From Vibrio kanaloae (GTDB taxonomy: Bacteria > Pseudomonadota > Gammaproteobacteria > Enterobacterales > Vibrionaceae), in the NCBI RefSeq assembly GCF_024347535.1, contig NZ_AP025497.1, positions 186,001 through 250,000 of the forward strand: a stretch of 64,000 bases of DNA, written 5' to 3'. The translations under genes were made by a program, and so were the position numbers. How positions within the stretch are numbered: the first letter of the stretch is position 1; the number at the start of each line of letters is the position of its first letter. This document shows, piece after piece, positions 1-9,817 of this stretch. The notes beneath the pieces were generated by a model. It saw nothing but the letters and a program-made list of their open reading frames with translations. It searched no databases and was not told where the DNA came from.

Positions 1-241
1 AGTTAGCCGAAACGTTAAGCGTGCCATCTTCAAACCAACGGATATCAATGTGGCCAGGGTCGAAAGAGGTATTTTTTACCTGTGTGAAAGGCTTAATCCA
101 ATCAACGATTTTTCCGTGTTCACCCCAAAAGCCTTCAGGGTCAGAAACAGATTGCTGGTACATGGCTAGGTAAGTGTCATTATCCGCGTGTGTGGTTGAT
201 TTAATATTTTCTTTTACCGGATAAACGTGGGCTTCACTCAT
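1..241 (-). CDS. acs: Acetyl-CoA synthetase, N-terminal part (cut by window edge)
   Basis: Only the first 80 residues are inside the window. They begin MSEAHVYPVK and contain SDPEGFWGE and IRWFEDGTLN, typical of the N-terminal cap of AMP-forming acetyl-CoA synthetase, which turns acetate, ATP and CoA into acetyl-CoA. The start is set by an AAGGAG ribosome binding site 7 bases upstream. In Vibrio this gene is switched on by the CrbS/CrbR pair, and both candidate regulators are in this window (4483-7914 and 14145-14783). The catalytic core is out of view, so integrity cannot be judged. Confidence 0.93.
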   Translation of the reverse strand, partial: MSEAHVYPVKENIKSTTHADNDTYLAMYQQSVSDPEGFWGEHGKIVDWIKPFTQVKNTSFDPGHIDIRWFEDGTLNVSAN

Positions 242-457
242 TGCATCTCTCCTTGTGCCTACATTCCTAATGAACTGGCAACTTCCTTTGTGTTCAGTTT
301 CTAAGTCTATTACAGGACTGTCTGTGTTATCACTCTCAGCTAGGACGACGATTTCCACAATTAGACTTTAGGATGAGATGCTGCTTTCTACTTAAAAAAT
401 AGCGAGTTAAGTTCATTTTTGCGAGATTGCTCTCTATGTAGAAATGCACTAGTTGAA
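242..457 (-). promoter_or_regulatory. acs upstream region
   Basis: This 216-base stretch separates acs from the exonuclease gene read in the same direction, and it should hold the acs promoter. I see no perfect CRP palindrome. GTGTTATCAC near 325-334 is a weak CRP-like half site. The CrbR site is not defined well enough for me to point at it. Confidence 0.4.
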
Positions 458-1090
458 TTAAGAATAAGAGGAGTTGAAGCGAGGTAGATCACCATATTTT
501 AGACGAATAAAGATCAGTGCTGCAGAGATAGCGTCTTGTAATGCATCATGTTTATTGGTGGAGATAGGCAAATCGAGCTGACGACAGATGGCGTCCATAC
601 TGAGATCGAAATAGGCATTAGGCAGCTGTCTTTCGAGTGTGTCTTGATAAAGCTGGCTCACTTCGACTAATCGGTTAGGCAGCGGAAATCCAAGCTGTTT
701 TAAACAGGTGCGGTCGAGAATCTTTTTATCATAGCGGATGTGATAGCCGACTAAAGGTCTATTACCGATGAAGTTCAGTAGCTCGATTAAAGCCTGTTTT
801 TCTTCAATGCCGTGCTTAAGATCTTGATGGCGAATACGGTGGATTTTGATGGAATTGCAATCGAGCGATTGAGGCGCTCGTAGTCGAACTTCAAAAGGTT
901 GGCTGGTAATGATTCGGTTACCGATGATCTTGGTCGCTGCAATAGTGACTAATTCCGCCTGATTAGGGTCGAGGCTGGTGGTTTCACAGTCGAGTGATAC
1001 ATATTCATGAATAACAGGCGCAGCAAACAGAGGCTGATACGGAGAGCCTTTGAGCTTGTAATGCCAGTAATAGCGAACCAACCTATTCAT
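458..1090 (-). CDS. DnaQ-family DEDDh 3'-5' exonuclease
   Basis: A 210-residue protein of the exonuclease / DNA polymerase III epsilon fold. All three motifs are visible: ExoI as SLDCETTSLDP (residues 32-42, Asp and Glu metal ligands), ExoII as GYHIRYDKKIL (about 115-125), and ExoIII as HDALQDA (about 182-188), where the His makes it a DEDDh enzyme. It follows the DUF294 gene with an 11-base gap, so the two are probably co-transcribed, ahead of acs. Its substrate is unknown. The persistent link to acs and the cNMP/CBS protein in vibrios suggests a nucleotide or RNA trimming role rather than replication proofreading. Confidence 0.88.
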   Translation of the reverse strand: MNRLVRYYWHYKLKGSPYQPLFAAPVIHEYVSLDCETTSLDPNQAELVTIAATKIIGNRIITSQPFEVRLRAPQSLDCNSIKIHRIRHQDLKHGIEEKQALIELLNFIGNRPLVGYHIRYDKKILDRTCLKQLGFPLPNRLVEVSQLYQDTLERQLPNAYFDLSMDAICRQLDLPISTNKHDALQDAISAALIFIRLKYGDLPRFNSSYS

Positions 1091-1101
1091 CGTTCAATCG
1101 C

Positions 1102-2928
1102 CTAATCCCGTATCTGATAGTGGTAGCCGAGCCATTGCTTGAATTTCTTCACCACGTGCAGGCTATGACGAAGCAGATCCCTGTCTGCTCGCTCCATCAG
1201 TTTAACGTTGATCTTGTTGCTGCTGTGCTGCTGAGAAAGTCTTTGGGCTAAGCGCCACTTAAAGAATTGCTTGAGCGCTTCACTGAGATTATCGGCAGTA
1301 CTTTGCTCAAGGACTTTCTTGCTAACCAGTTGCTCAATGCGTTCGAAGGTGTTGTTGACCGTGACACCATGCTCAAGACAAAGTGCTCTCACACCATGCA
1401 CGATAGGGAAAATACCACCTTGTTTGATATCGAGCCCTGACTTGGATTGCTTCACATTGCCAAATAGGGTGAGGGGAACCGAGAAGTTCAGCGCCGGGCG
1501 GCAGAACTCGGTCAGAATTAATTCCTGTCCGAGCATTAAATCACTGAGATGCTGTTTCACCGGTTTTAATAATTCTCTATTACCCGCGACGGCGTGCGCA
1601 TCCGCCATTATTGCAACCTCCATCACGCTATCGGGAGAGGCTTTCTTCACCCAATTTGTGAGGATGTGTTTCCATTCTTGCTGTGAGTGTACCCATTTCG
1701 GATTGTTGACCATCACGTTGCCAGGGCAGAGTGGATAGCCCAATTGTTGAAGGGTATGAGTGAGGTCGTTCATGGCACTTTGGCATTGATGCCACTCCAA
1801 GCCATCTTGAATTATTAGCGCGTTGTCTTGATCGGTTTTGAGAATTTGTTCTCCACGGCCTTCCGAACCCAACACGATTAAGCAGCAATGATTATGCAGT
1901 GCGGGTGGGATCACCAATTCAAACGCCTTCTCTATGATCTGTTCATTAACAGCAGAAATCAGCTCCATGATAAAGCGTGTGCGAATCCCATTATTGAGCA
2001 AGCTCTCGACCAGTTGACGCTGTTTGTTAGAAGCCATTGCCAATTCTTCAATGCTGGTGGCTCGCGCGATACGTAAAGTCAGCACGTGCGAGTGAGTCGA
2101 GAACGCACTGAGAATCTGTGTCATGTCCAACATACCAACAGCATTTTGGTCATCACAAACCATTAGCCTTTTCACCTTGTTTCTGGTCATAGTAATCATG
2201 GCATTGAACAAGAAGTCACCTTGGTTAACGTGCAACACTGGGAAAGTTGCTATCTCGCCAACTGCGCTATCGAGCGGGCGATTGTCGAGCATCACAGCAT
2301 GCAATAAATTGGTCCGAGTGACGATGGCATACGGGAAAATAGATGATGTTCCAAAAGTATTGAGTTGATGATGATCTAGGTGGACTAAGGCCGAATCTAA
2401 TCCCTGTTCTTTTAGGGTTTGAGTGACTTGGTTAATCGGCTGGGTTGGTTCCAATATTAGCGGTGGGTGATAAATAGAGTCGTCTACTTTGGTCAGTATG
2501 AACTCGGCAAGATTCTGTTGCTGTTGAGCGGCTTCAATCAGTGCTTTTCGGGTCGATAGGTTGCTATCAAAATAAGCCGCGAATTGGCCGTTGGCGTGGT
2601 AAAGATCAAGGAATACATCGGTTGGCAGCAAATAACTTAAGGTATCTTCAAGCGCGACATATTGGTGCTTGGTATGAGACTCAAACTGACTACGGACATC
2701 AAAAATATCGTCATTGGCATAGTGCGCGTAGATTTCCCCATCGCTGCTGGCTCGTTCTTCAACAGCCCCTTTAATAAGAATATGCAAATGACGACTTGGT
2801 CGGTCGGCCTCCAATATCACTTCGTGTGTTCGGTAGTAAACCACATCTAATGATGATCGCAGCGTTAGCTGTTCTGCATCGGACAGGCTATCGAAGGGTG
2901 GGTGCTGCATATTAAATTTATCAGGCAT
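1102..2928 (-). CDS. cNMP-binding / CBS pair / DUF294 nucleotidyltransferase-like signalling protein
   Basis: About 608 residues from the start MPDKFNMQHPP. A longer in-frame version starting at 3066 would run through the divergent promoter and into the neighbouring gene, so I prefer 2928. The order is an N-terminal cyclic-nucleotide-binding domain (about 1-125), a CBS-domain pair (about 155-280), a DUF294 nucleotidyltransferase-like domain with GSEGRGEQILKTDQDNAL (G-S and D-x-D of the polymerase-beta fold, about 350-370), and the DUF294 C-terminal helical domain. Such proteins are regarded as regulatory nucleotidyltransferases, but their substrate is unknown. It sits just upstream of the exonuclease and acs and probably takes part in the acetate/energy response. 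Confidence 0.85.
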   Translation of the reverse strand: MPDKFNMQHPPFDSLSDAEQLTLRSSLDVVYYRTHEVILEADRPSRHLHILIKGAVEERASSDGEIYAHYANDDIFDVRSQFESHTKHQYVALEDTLSYLLPTDVFLDLYHANGQFAAYFDSNLSTRKALIEAAQQQQNLAEFILTKVDDSIYHPPLILEPTQPINQVTQTLKEQGLDSALVHLDHHQLNTFGTSSIFPYAIVTRTNLLHAVMLDNRPLDSAVGEIATFPVLHVNQGDFLFNAMITMTRNKVKRLMVCDDQNAVGMLDMTQILSAFSTHSHVLTLRIARATSIEELAMASNKQRQLVESLLNNGIRTRFIMELISAVNEQIIEKAFELVIPPALHNHCCLIVLGSEGRGEQILKTDQDNALIIQDGLEWHQCQSAMNDLTHTLQQLGYPLCPGNVMVNNPKWVHSQQEWKHILTNWVKKASPDSVMEVAIMADAHAVAGNRELLKPVKQHLSDLMLGQELILTEFCRPALNFSVPLTLFGNVKQSKSGLDIKQGGIFPIVHGVRALCLEHGVTVNNTFERIEQLVSKKVLEQSTADNLSEALKQFFKWRLAQRLSQQHSSNKINVKLMERADRDLLRHSLHVVKKFKQWLGYHYQIRD

Positions 2929-3162
2929 AAACATCGAAAGAATTAGGAATCTCTTTTCAGTCTGACAAATTACCAGCGAACCTCCAGACGACTTTAGTCT
3001 AAACGCAAATGCAGTTCTCGGTTGAAGTATGATTTTGTTGGAGAGTGAAGTGACGAGTTGAGTCAATATGGGAACGCTATCTTAGTAATAATTCCCTTTT
3101 TCATTGTATGCGAGGTAGGCATAATTGGTGCTGCCTTTTTCCATACACTTTATAGGTCATTT

Positions 3163-4353
3163 ATGTTTAGCCCTTCACCTTATGGTTGGATTTCCCAGTA
3201 TTTCCTTGGTTTCTTTTTTGCCTATGGTGTTTATTTGCCATTTTGGGCGTTGTGGTTTGAAGACCAAGGCGTCTCGGCTGGTGACATTGGGGTTTTAATT
3301 GGTATCGGCTTTGCGACGCGTTGTGTGGCTAACCTAGTGATTACGCCGCGCATCCATAAAGTGGAGCACTTAATGCCAGCTCTGCGTTGTCTGAGTTTTG
3401 CTGCGCTCTTGTTTGTCGGTTTCCACTTCTTCACCGGTGGCAGCTTTCTGCTGATGTTGCTAGCCACGGTATTATTCAATCTATGTTGTGGCCCAATTAT
3501 TCCGTTGTCTGACGCCATGGCGAATCATTACAGCCGCTTAAAAATGCTTGATTATGGACGTACTCGATTATGGGGTTCGATTGCCTTTATCGCGGGCTCT
3601 ACAGTGGTTGGCTATCTGGTTGCTGAATTTGGCACTGATATGATTTTGTATACAGCACTTGCGGGCGTGTTGTTGTCACTGGTGTTGGCGATGAGAAACC
3701 CGAACGTGATGCCAGTCACGCAATCTGAGCAACAAACGGTGCGACCGAAGTTAGGTGATTTACTACGTGAGTCGTCAGTGGTGAAATTCTTAGCCTTGAT
3801 GGCGTTGTTGCAAGGAAGCCATGCAGCGTATTACAGCTTTAGTGCGATTTATTGGAAAGAAGCTGGGCACTCAGAGGCGATCATCGGTTATTTGTGGAGC
3901 TTAGGTGTTGTCGCAGAGGTGGCTGTGTTTGCTTTAAGTAAGCGCTTATTTTCTGGTTGGTCACTGCGCACTCTTTTTGTGGTCGCGGCAATAGGGGTGA
4001 TGGCTCGTTGGGGAATTACGGCATCGACTACGGCAATTGGTGCTTTGATTTTGGTTCAACTGTTGCACGGCGTGACATTCGCAATGGCTCATATTGCGGC
4101 GATTCAGTACATTCAGTCTGAAGAGCAAAACAAAATGGTGGCTTTACAAGCGCTTTATAACGCCATTCCATTGGGGGCGTTTATTGCTCTAATGACAACG
4201 TTGAGTGGCTGGGGCTATGAGTTATGGGGGGCTAATATTTTCTGGGGTATGGCTGCGATGGGGGCTCTTGCGCTATTTATTAAGCTTGATGAAAGAAGCT
4301 CGGTTGTTGAAGTTAATCAAATTGGGTCTGAACAATCTGAAGCAAAAAGTTAG
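3163..4353 (+). CDS. HcaT-like MFS transporter
   Basis: A 396-residue inner-membrane protein with about 12 hydrophobic segments, resembling the 3-phenylpropionate (HcaT) and LacY-related branch of the major facilitator superfamily: FFFAYGVYLPFWALWFEDQG near the start and FVGLHFF-like helices after it. I chose ATG 3163 (MFSPSPYGWI) because the upstream in-frame start at 3058 adds a hydrophobic stretch unusual in the family and overlaps the divergent gene. The true substrate is not known; the HcaT name is by family only. It is divergent from the DUF294 gene and ends in a clear terminator. Confidence 0.82.
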   Translation: MFSPSPYGWISQYFLGFFFAYGVYLPFWALWFEDQGVSAGDIGVLIGIGFATRCVANLVITPRIHKVEHLMPALRCLSFAALLFVGFHFFTGGSFLLMLLATVLFNLCCGPIIPLSDAMANHYSRLKMLDYGRTRLWGSIAFIAGSTVVGYLVAEFGTDMILYTALAGVLLSLVLAMRNPNVMPVTQSEQQTVRPKLGDLLRESSVVKFLALMALLQGSHAAYYSFSAIYWKEAGHSEAIIGYLWSLGVVAEVAVFALSKRLFSGWSLRTLFVVAAIGVMARWGITASTTAIGALILVQLLHGVTFAMAHIAAIQYIQSEEQNKMVALQALYNAIPLGAFIALMTTLSGWGYELWGANIFWGMAAMGALALFIKLDERSSVVEVNQIGSEQSEAKS

Positions 4354-4432
4354 TGGCGAAGTACATTATTAAAGCCCAAAGCACAGAATTTAAGTGATGC
4401 GATTGAGTTAATGGTGCATCCTTAGTTAAATG

Positions 4433-4461
4433 AAACCTCTCCCTTATGGAGAGGTTTTTTT
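4433..4461 (+). terminator. Rho-independent terminator after the MFS gene
   Basis: Stem AAACCTCTCC / GGAGAGGTTT, then a T run. The T run ends right before an ATG at 4462 that is in frame with the next gene. Confidence 0.85.
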
Positions 4462-4482
4462 ATGGATGAAAAAGGGTTGTTA

Positions 4483-7400
4483 ATGCAAGGATGGATAGTA
4501 ATTCCAGTCTCTTTAGCCTACTTGGGCGTGTTATTTCTGATCGCTTGGTATGGAGACCGACAGGTTCGTTGGCTTTCGCGTTGGCGCCCATGGATTTATA
4601 GTCTCTCCATTGCGGTGTATTGTACCTCTTGGACGTTTTATGGAACGGTCGGGCAGGCGAGTGATAATCCTTGGTCTTTTCTTCCTATCTATCTCGCCCC
4701 CATTTTAGTGTTTACGTTGGGGTGGCGGATCTTAGCTCGGCTGATCCTTATTGCGAAGCGCGAGCACATCACTTCTATTGCCGACTTTATTGCGGCTCGT
4801 TACGGAAAATCCCAAGGCTTAGCCGTTGCTGTCACTATTATTGCTGTGGTGGGCATCCTTCCTTATATCGCACTGCAACTTCGTGGCATTACCATGGGGT
4901 TGGATATTGTTGCGCCCAACCTAGCCACTGATTTTGGTTATCAGGACTATCACGTTTCTTGGTTTGTGGTCGGTGCATTGGCCATTTTTACCATGCTGTT
5001 TGGTACCCGGCACATCGATAACACAGAACATCACCGAGGAATGATGATGGCTGTGGCGTTTGAATCTATTGTTAAGCTTGCGGCATTCTTGATTGTCGGC
5101 TTGTTTATTATTTATCTGGCGATGAGTCACGATAAAATTGACTTGCTTGACGTTGCGGCATCCACGTATGAACCCCCCAATATTCCTACTTTAGTCATTC
5201 ATACCGTTTTGACCATGTTGGCGATTGTTTGTTTACCGCGTCAGTTTCATACCATGGTTGTGGAGAACGAACGCCCTCAGGATTTACACACAGCACGTTG
5301 GTTATTTCCGGTTTACTTGATCTTGATGGGGTTGTTTGTACTACCCATTGCCTGGGCCGGTCAGGGGTTACTCACCAATATGCCAGCAGATACCTATGTG
5401 ATAAGTGTGCCAATGGCGGTAGGAGCGAACCACATTGCTTTGCTCGCTTTTCTGGGCGGCACATCAGCTGCGAGTGGGATGGTGATCGTATCGACTATCG
5501 CATTAGCGATCATGGTGTCTAATGATTTAGTGATGCCGTTGTTGTTGCGTCGTATGCGCCTAACTCAGAGAACACATAAGCATTTTTCTGGTTTGTTGTT
5601 GGTGATTCGTCGCGGATTAATCCTATTGCTTTTACTTGGTGCGTGGGCGTTTTATCAGGCACTCGATACTATTCATTCACTGTCGGCGATCGGGTTTCTT
5701 TCGTTTGCGGCTATTGCTCAGTTTGCTCCAGCATTAATTGGTGGTTTGTATTGGCGCCCCGGAAATCGAAAGGGTGTTTATGTGGGGTTGCTTGTCGGCT
5801 CGGTGATCTGGCTTATTACCCTGATGAGTCAAACCAGCATGCTGGCTGGCGATAGTGAGAGTAACTTATTACTGTGGATCATCACGCCCCCTGAACTGCT
5901 CATTAGCTGGGGTGTCAGCAGCTCAAACTGGGGAATTGTGATGAGCATTTTACTCAATACCTTGTGCTACGCGGTGGTCTCGATATCGACCAGACCAAGC
6001 CTAAGTGAGCGCTTGCAATCAGCCACTTTTATTGGCACACCGTTACCTGAAAATGAGAACATCAGTCTGTATCAGAGCCGCGTGACGGTGGCTGAATTAG
6101 AGATGTTGGCGTCGCGTTTTGTGGGCCGAAAGCGTGCGAAAAGTGCCTTACACAGTTATTGGCAGCAACACGGACAGCCGCTGCTTCCTAACCAACAAGC
6201 CCCCGCAAGCCTGATCCGACATGCAGAGCGTGTACTCGCTGGGGTGTTCGGTGCTTCTTCTGCTAAGTTAGTACTTACTTCGGCTTTGCGCGGCAGAAAC
6301 ATGCAGCTTGAAGAGGTCGCGACTATCGTTGATGAAGCCTCTGAGCTGTACGATTTCAGCCGTGGCTTATTGCAAGGTGCGATTGAACATATTGGCCAAG
6401 GCATCGCAGTGATCGATAAACAAATGAGGTTGGTGGCGTGGAATCAACGTTATTTAGAACTGTTTGAATTCCCTGCAGGCTTGATTCAAGTTGGGCGACC
6501 CATTTCAGATGTGATTCGTCACAATGCGCAGCAAGGTCTATGTGGCCCGGGTGACCCAGAAGATCACGTTCGACGTCGTGTCTATCACCTTGAACAAGGT
6601 ACTCGACATACCTCTTCACGTATTCGCCCCGATGGACGAGTCATTGAAGTGCAAGGTAATCCGATGCCAAGTGGTGGCTTTGTGATGAGCTTTACCGACA
6701 TCACGGTATTTAGACAAGCAGAACAAGCGCTAAAAGATGCTAATGAAACCTTAGAGTGGCGAGTGCACGAGCGAACTCAAGAATTAGAAAAGCTTAACCA
6801 TCGCTTGGTCAAGGCGACACAGATCTCTGATCAAGAATCTCAATCTAAGAGCCGTTTTCTCGCGGCAGTAAGCCACGATTTGATGCAGCCATTGAATGCG
6901 GCACGCTTGTTCGCTTCGTCACTTTCTGAGATGGCAAAAGAGCAAGAAGTGAAGCAGCTTTCGTCCCATATCGAGAGTGCACTCGGAGCCGCAGAAGATC
7001 TGATTGGTGACCTGCTGGATATCTCTCGATTGGAATCGGGGAAATTAGAAACCAACATCCACGCGATCGCAGTGCGTGATGTACTAGCCAATTTGAATGC
7101 CGAGTTTAGCGCCCTAGCCACGCAGCAGAAAATTGAGTTTAAGATGGTCCCATCGTCGCTATTTATTCACTCTGATCCGAAGTTATTAAGGCGTGTTATT
7201 CAGAATTTTTTGAGCAATGCATTTCGTTATAACCCAGAAGGTAAAGTGATACTCGGAGCGAAACGAGTTAACGGTCAGGTTCGAATCGATGTATGGGATA
7301 ATGGAACCGGTATTGATGAAGATAAACAGCAAGAAATCTTTGAAGAGTTTACTCGTGGTAGCCAAGTGCGCGCCGATCAAGGTTTGGGTTTAGGGTTAGC

Positions 7401-7914
7401 TATCTCTAAAGGTATTGCTCAAGTACTCGGTCATCAAATATCGATGCGCTCATGGCCGGGGCAAGGCAGCGTTTTTTCTATCACCTTAGCGAGAGCAGAA
7501 AAGGTGGCTCCGGCTATTCAAGTTTCAGCGCCAATGGCCACTAGCGATATCGAACACCTAAAAATACTATGTGTCGATAATGAACGAGAAATCTTAGTTG
7601 GCATGGAGAACTTGATAGGCCGTTGGGGGTGTGAAGTGAAGACCGCTGTCGACTTAGTCGAAAGCTTGAAGTGCCTAGAGAATGATTGGCAGCCAGATGT
7701 GATCTTCTCGGATTATCGTCTCGATAATGATCGAACGGGTCTGGAAGTGTTACAACAGTGTCGTTTACGCCTTGGAGATTCTTTTGAAGGCGTCATCATC
7801 AGTGCAGATAGAACCGATGATATGTTGGCAGCGATAAAGGCTAACAGCTTTAGTTTTATTGCTAAGCCTGTGAAGCCGCTCAAACTCAGAGCGGTATTGA
7901 ATCGTGTGAGTTAA
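4483..7914 (+). CDS. crbS: CrbS: sodium/solute symporter-fused hybrid histidine kinase
   Basis: About 1143 residues from ATG 4483 (MQGWIVIPVS). A start at 4462 (seven residues longer) would use GAGAGG in the terminator stem as its ribosome site and is a real alternative. Domains: a sodium:solute symporter region with about 13 membrane helices (1-500), a PAS-like domain (about 640-745), a coiled coil, a HisKA domain with the phospho-acceptor His at 798 (SHDLMQP), a HATPase domain (NFLSNAF near 908, then DNGTGI and GLGLGLAIS), and a receiver domain with the phospho-acceptor Asp near 1077 (SDYRLDND). This architecture and the setting near acs match CrbS (MxtR in Pseudomonas), which with CrbR turns on acs in the acetate switch. 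The symporter part may sense or carry the substrate. Confidence 0.9.
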   Translation: MQGWIVIPVSLAYLGVLFLIAWYGDRQVRWLSRWRPWIYSLSIAVYCTSWTFYGTVGQASDNPWSFLPIYLAPILVFTLGWRILARLILIAKREHITSIADFIAARYGKSQGLAVAVTIIAVVGILPYIALQLRGITMGLDIVAPNLATDFGYQDYHVSWFVVGALAIFTMLFGTRHIDNTEHHRGMMMAVAFESIVKLAAFLIVGLFIIYLAMSHDKIDLLDVAASTYEPPNIPTLVIHTVLTMLAIVCLPRQFHTMVVENERPQDLHTARWLFPVYLILMGLFVLPIAWAGQGLLTNMPADTYVISVPMAVGANHIALLAFLGGTSAASGMVIVSTIALAIMVSNDLVMPLLLRRMRLTQRTHKHFSGLLLVIRRGLILLLLLGAWAFYQALDTIHSLSAIGFLSFAAIAQFAPALIGGLYWRPGNRKGVYVGLLVGSVIWLITLMSQTSMLAGDSESNLLLWIITPPELLISWGVSSSNWGIVMSILLNTLCYAVVSISTRPSLSERLQSATFIGTPLPENENISLYQSRVTVAELEMLASRFVGRKRAKSALHSYWQQHGQPLLPNQQAPASLIRHAERVLAGVFGASSAKLVLTSALRGRNMQLEEVATIVDEASELYDFSRGLLQGAIEHIGQGIAVIDKQMRLVAWNQRYLELFEFPAGLIQVGRPISDVIRHNAQQGLCGPGDPEDHVRRRVYHLEQGTRHTSSRIRPDGRVIEVQGNPMPSGGFVMSFTDITVFRQAEQALKDANETLEWRVHERTQELEKLNHRLVKATQISDQESQSKSRFLAAVSHDLMQPLNAARLFASSLSEMAKEQEVKQLSSHIESALGAAEDLIGDLLDISRLESGKLETNIHAIAVRDVLANLNAEFSALATQQKIEFKMVPSSLFIHSDPKLLRRVIQNFLSNAFRYNPEGKVILGAKRVNGQVRIDVWDNGTGIDEDKQQEIFEEFTRGSQVRADQGLGLGLAISKGIAQVLGHQISMRSWPGQGSVFSITLARAEKVAPAIQVSAPMATSDIEHLKILCVDNEREILVGMENLIGRWGCEVKTAVDLVESLKCLENDWQPDVIFSDYRLDNDRTGLEVLQQCRLRLGDSFEGVIISADRTDDMLAAIKANSFSFIAKPVKPLKLRAVLNRVS

Positions 7915-7936
7915 TGAAATTAACATCCAAGATGTG

Positions 7937-7962
7937 AAAAGGCCTCGTATGAGGCCTTTTTT
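7937..7962. terminator. Bidirectional terminator between crbS and fumC
   Basis: Stem AAAAGGCCTC / GAGGCCTTTT with a GTAT loop. A-rich and T-rich flanks on the two sides let it serve both convergent genes. Confidence 0.85.
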
Positions 7963-8010
7963 GTCTCTGATATTTCAGTGAGTTTCAGCAAATGCCTATC
8001 AGCTTGCTAA

Positions 8011-9396
8011 CTAGCTGGCAATACCGCCCTGCGTCAGTGTGGTTGGATCAAGTAGCTTGCTGAGTTCTTCTCGGCTAAGATCGGTTTCTCTTTCGGCGAC
8101 ATCAAGGATCGGTAATCCTTCTTTGTAAGCCTTTTTAGCAATATCAGCCGCCTTCAAGTAACCAATCACAGGGTTAAGTGCCGTGACGAGAATTGGGTTC
8201 TTTGAAAGCGCTAAATCAAGGTTGTCTTGTCGTACCGTGAAGGTAGCAATCGCTTTATCAGCCAATGCGACGGAACTGTTTGCTAGCAGCTCAATACTTT
8301 CTAATACGTTATGAGCAATCACAGGCAGCATCACATTCAATTGGAAGTTGCCCGATTGGCCTGCGATAGTAATGGTTGTGTCGTTACCAATCACTTGCGC
8401 CGCCGCCATTGCAGCGGCTTCTGGAATCACAGGGTTCACTTTGCCCGGCATGATAGATGAGCCCGGCTGTAGTGCCTGCAATTCAATTTCACCCAAGCCG
8501 GCCAGTGGCCCTGAGTTCATCCATCGAAGATCGTTGGAGATCTTCATGATCGCAACGGCTGCCGTTTTAAGCTGACCAGACAATGCTACGATCGCGTCTT
8601 GGCTGCTGAGGTTAAAAAAGAAGTTTTCACTTGAGGTAAAACTGATCTTTGTCGATTGAGAAAGATTACTCGCAAACTTATCGGCAAAGCGTGGGTCGGC
8701 ATTGATCCCCGTACCTACCGCTGTGCCACCTTGGGCAAGTGCCTTGATTGCTGGCAAGTTGCTTTCAATGGCTTGCTTGGCGTGTTCAATTTGATACTTC
8801 CAACCACCAAGCTCTTGCCCAAAGGTTATTGGCATCGCATCCATTAGGTGGGTACGGCCGGTTTTGACTACTTTAGCAAGCTCATGTTGTTTTACTGTAA
8901 GTGCTGCAGAAAGGTGGGTTAATGCCGGCAACAACTTATTTTCTGCCATCAGAGCGATACTGACTTGGATTGCGGTTGGCACTACGTCATTACTGCTTTG
9001 CCCCATGTTTACGTGATCATTGGGGTTCACGTCGCCTTGCAGGCTTCTTGAAGCGAGTGTCGCAATCACTTCATTGGCATTCATGTTGGAACTGGTGCCA
9101 GAGCCCGTCTGATAGACATCAATAGGAAATTGCTCGAGGTGTTTACCCTCGATGATCTCTTGGCTGGCTTCGGCTATCGCGTTGGCAATATCACCTTCCA
9201 GCAACCCTAACTGAGCATTAGTATCGGCGGCGGCCTGTTTAATTAACGCCAATGCTTGAATAAAGCTGGTTGGCATCTTGTGTGAGCTAAAAGCGAAGTT
9301 ATCCGCAGCACGTTGAGTTTGTGCTTGGTATAGCGCATCAGCAGGGACTTTAACTTCGCCCATGCTGTCTTTTTCAATCCGAAATTTTTGGGTCAT
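8011..9396 (-). CDS. fumC: Class II fumarate hydratase FumC
   Basis: 461 residues, the usual family length. It interconverts fumarate and malate in the TCA cycle without an iron-sulfur cluster. The family signature GSSIMPGKVNP is present (about 318-328), as are the SSNMNANEV segment (about 102) and the GRTHLMDA segment (about 187). It lies 12 bases after a small gene that has a Fur box at its promoter, so the pair should be induced by iron limitation, when the Fe-S fumarases fail. This resembles the Pseudomonas fagA-fumC-orfX-sodA operon, but here sodA is in a distant, separately Fur-boxed position. Confidence 0.97.
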   Translation of the reverse strand: MTQKFRIEKDSMGEVKVPADALYQAQTQRAADNFAFSSHKMPTSFIQALALIKQAAADTNAQLGLLEGDIANAIAEASQEIIEGKHLEQFPIDVYQTGSGTSSNMNANEVIATLASRSLQGDVNPNDHVNMGQSSNDVVPTAIQVSIALMAENKLLPALTHLSAALTVKQHELAKVVKTGRTHLMDAMPITFGQELGGWKYQIEHAKQAIESNLPAIKALAQGGTAVGTGINADPRFADKFASNLSQSTKISFTSSENFFFNLSSQDAIVALSGQLKTAAVAIMKISNDLRWMNSGPLAGLGEIELQALQPGSSIMPGKVNPVIPEAAAMAAAQVIGNDTTITIAGQSGNFQLNVMLPVIAHNVLESIELLANSSVALADKAIATFTVRQDNLDLALSKNPILVTALNPVIGYLKAADIAKKAYKEGLPILDVAERETDLSREELSKLLDPTTLTQGGIAS

Positions 9397-9408
9397 CTTC
9401 TATCCTTG

Positions 9409-9801
9409 TTAGCCAAGTGGCGCTTGGACTTGTTGTAGTATTTGGCTGAGATTCAAAAAACGCGCTTGGCCCTGTGGTTGCTGGCAATAATGGCGTTTTA
9501 AATAAAATAGTGGTGCGTGAATAGAGTCTAGGCAGATATGACGAAAGGTGAAACTGCGACCTGGTGATTCGATTGCTTCAATTAAATGGAAGAACACTTG
9601 GCGTAGGTACAGTTCACACAGCAAGGTATTTTCTTGGGTGGCATGCCTTTCATAATAAGTAGAAAGCGTAAGCGCACACTCGATGTAGTCTCGAATCACA
9701 AACGGCTCGTGGCCTTGAACTTGTTCTAATGAAGCAAAGCGATCTTGTGCTTTGTAAAACCTCGAATAGAGACCCTGCTGCTCTTTCATCATCATTTGCA
9801 T
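9409..9801 (-). CDS. Small Fur-controlled protein upstream of fumC (FagA-like position)
   Basis: 130 residues, mostly helical, soluble, with several Cys and His (RHICLDSIHAP, KRHYCQQ). I do not recognise a functional domain. The position between a perfect Fur box and fumC equals that of fagA (Fur-associated gene A) in Pseudomonas, so a FagA-like protein is the best guess. The exact start is unclear: the N-terminus is MQMMMKEQQG, and AAAGAG fits best with the ATG at 9795. Confidence 0.65.
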   Translation of the reverse strand: MQMMMKEQQGLYSRFYKAQDRFASLEQVQGHEPFVIRDYIECALTLSTYYERHATQENTLLCELYLRQVFFHLIEAIESPGRSFTFRHICLDSIHAPLFYLKRHYCQQPQGQARFLNLSQILQQVQAPLG

Positions 9802-9817
9802 CTCTTTAATGGGTGTT

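Noticed and set aside
2929..3066. Extension of the DUF294 protein
   Set aside because: It overlaps the divergent promoter region and adds residues unlike the cNMP domain.
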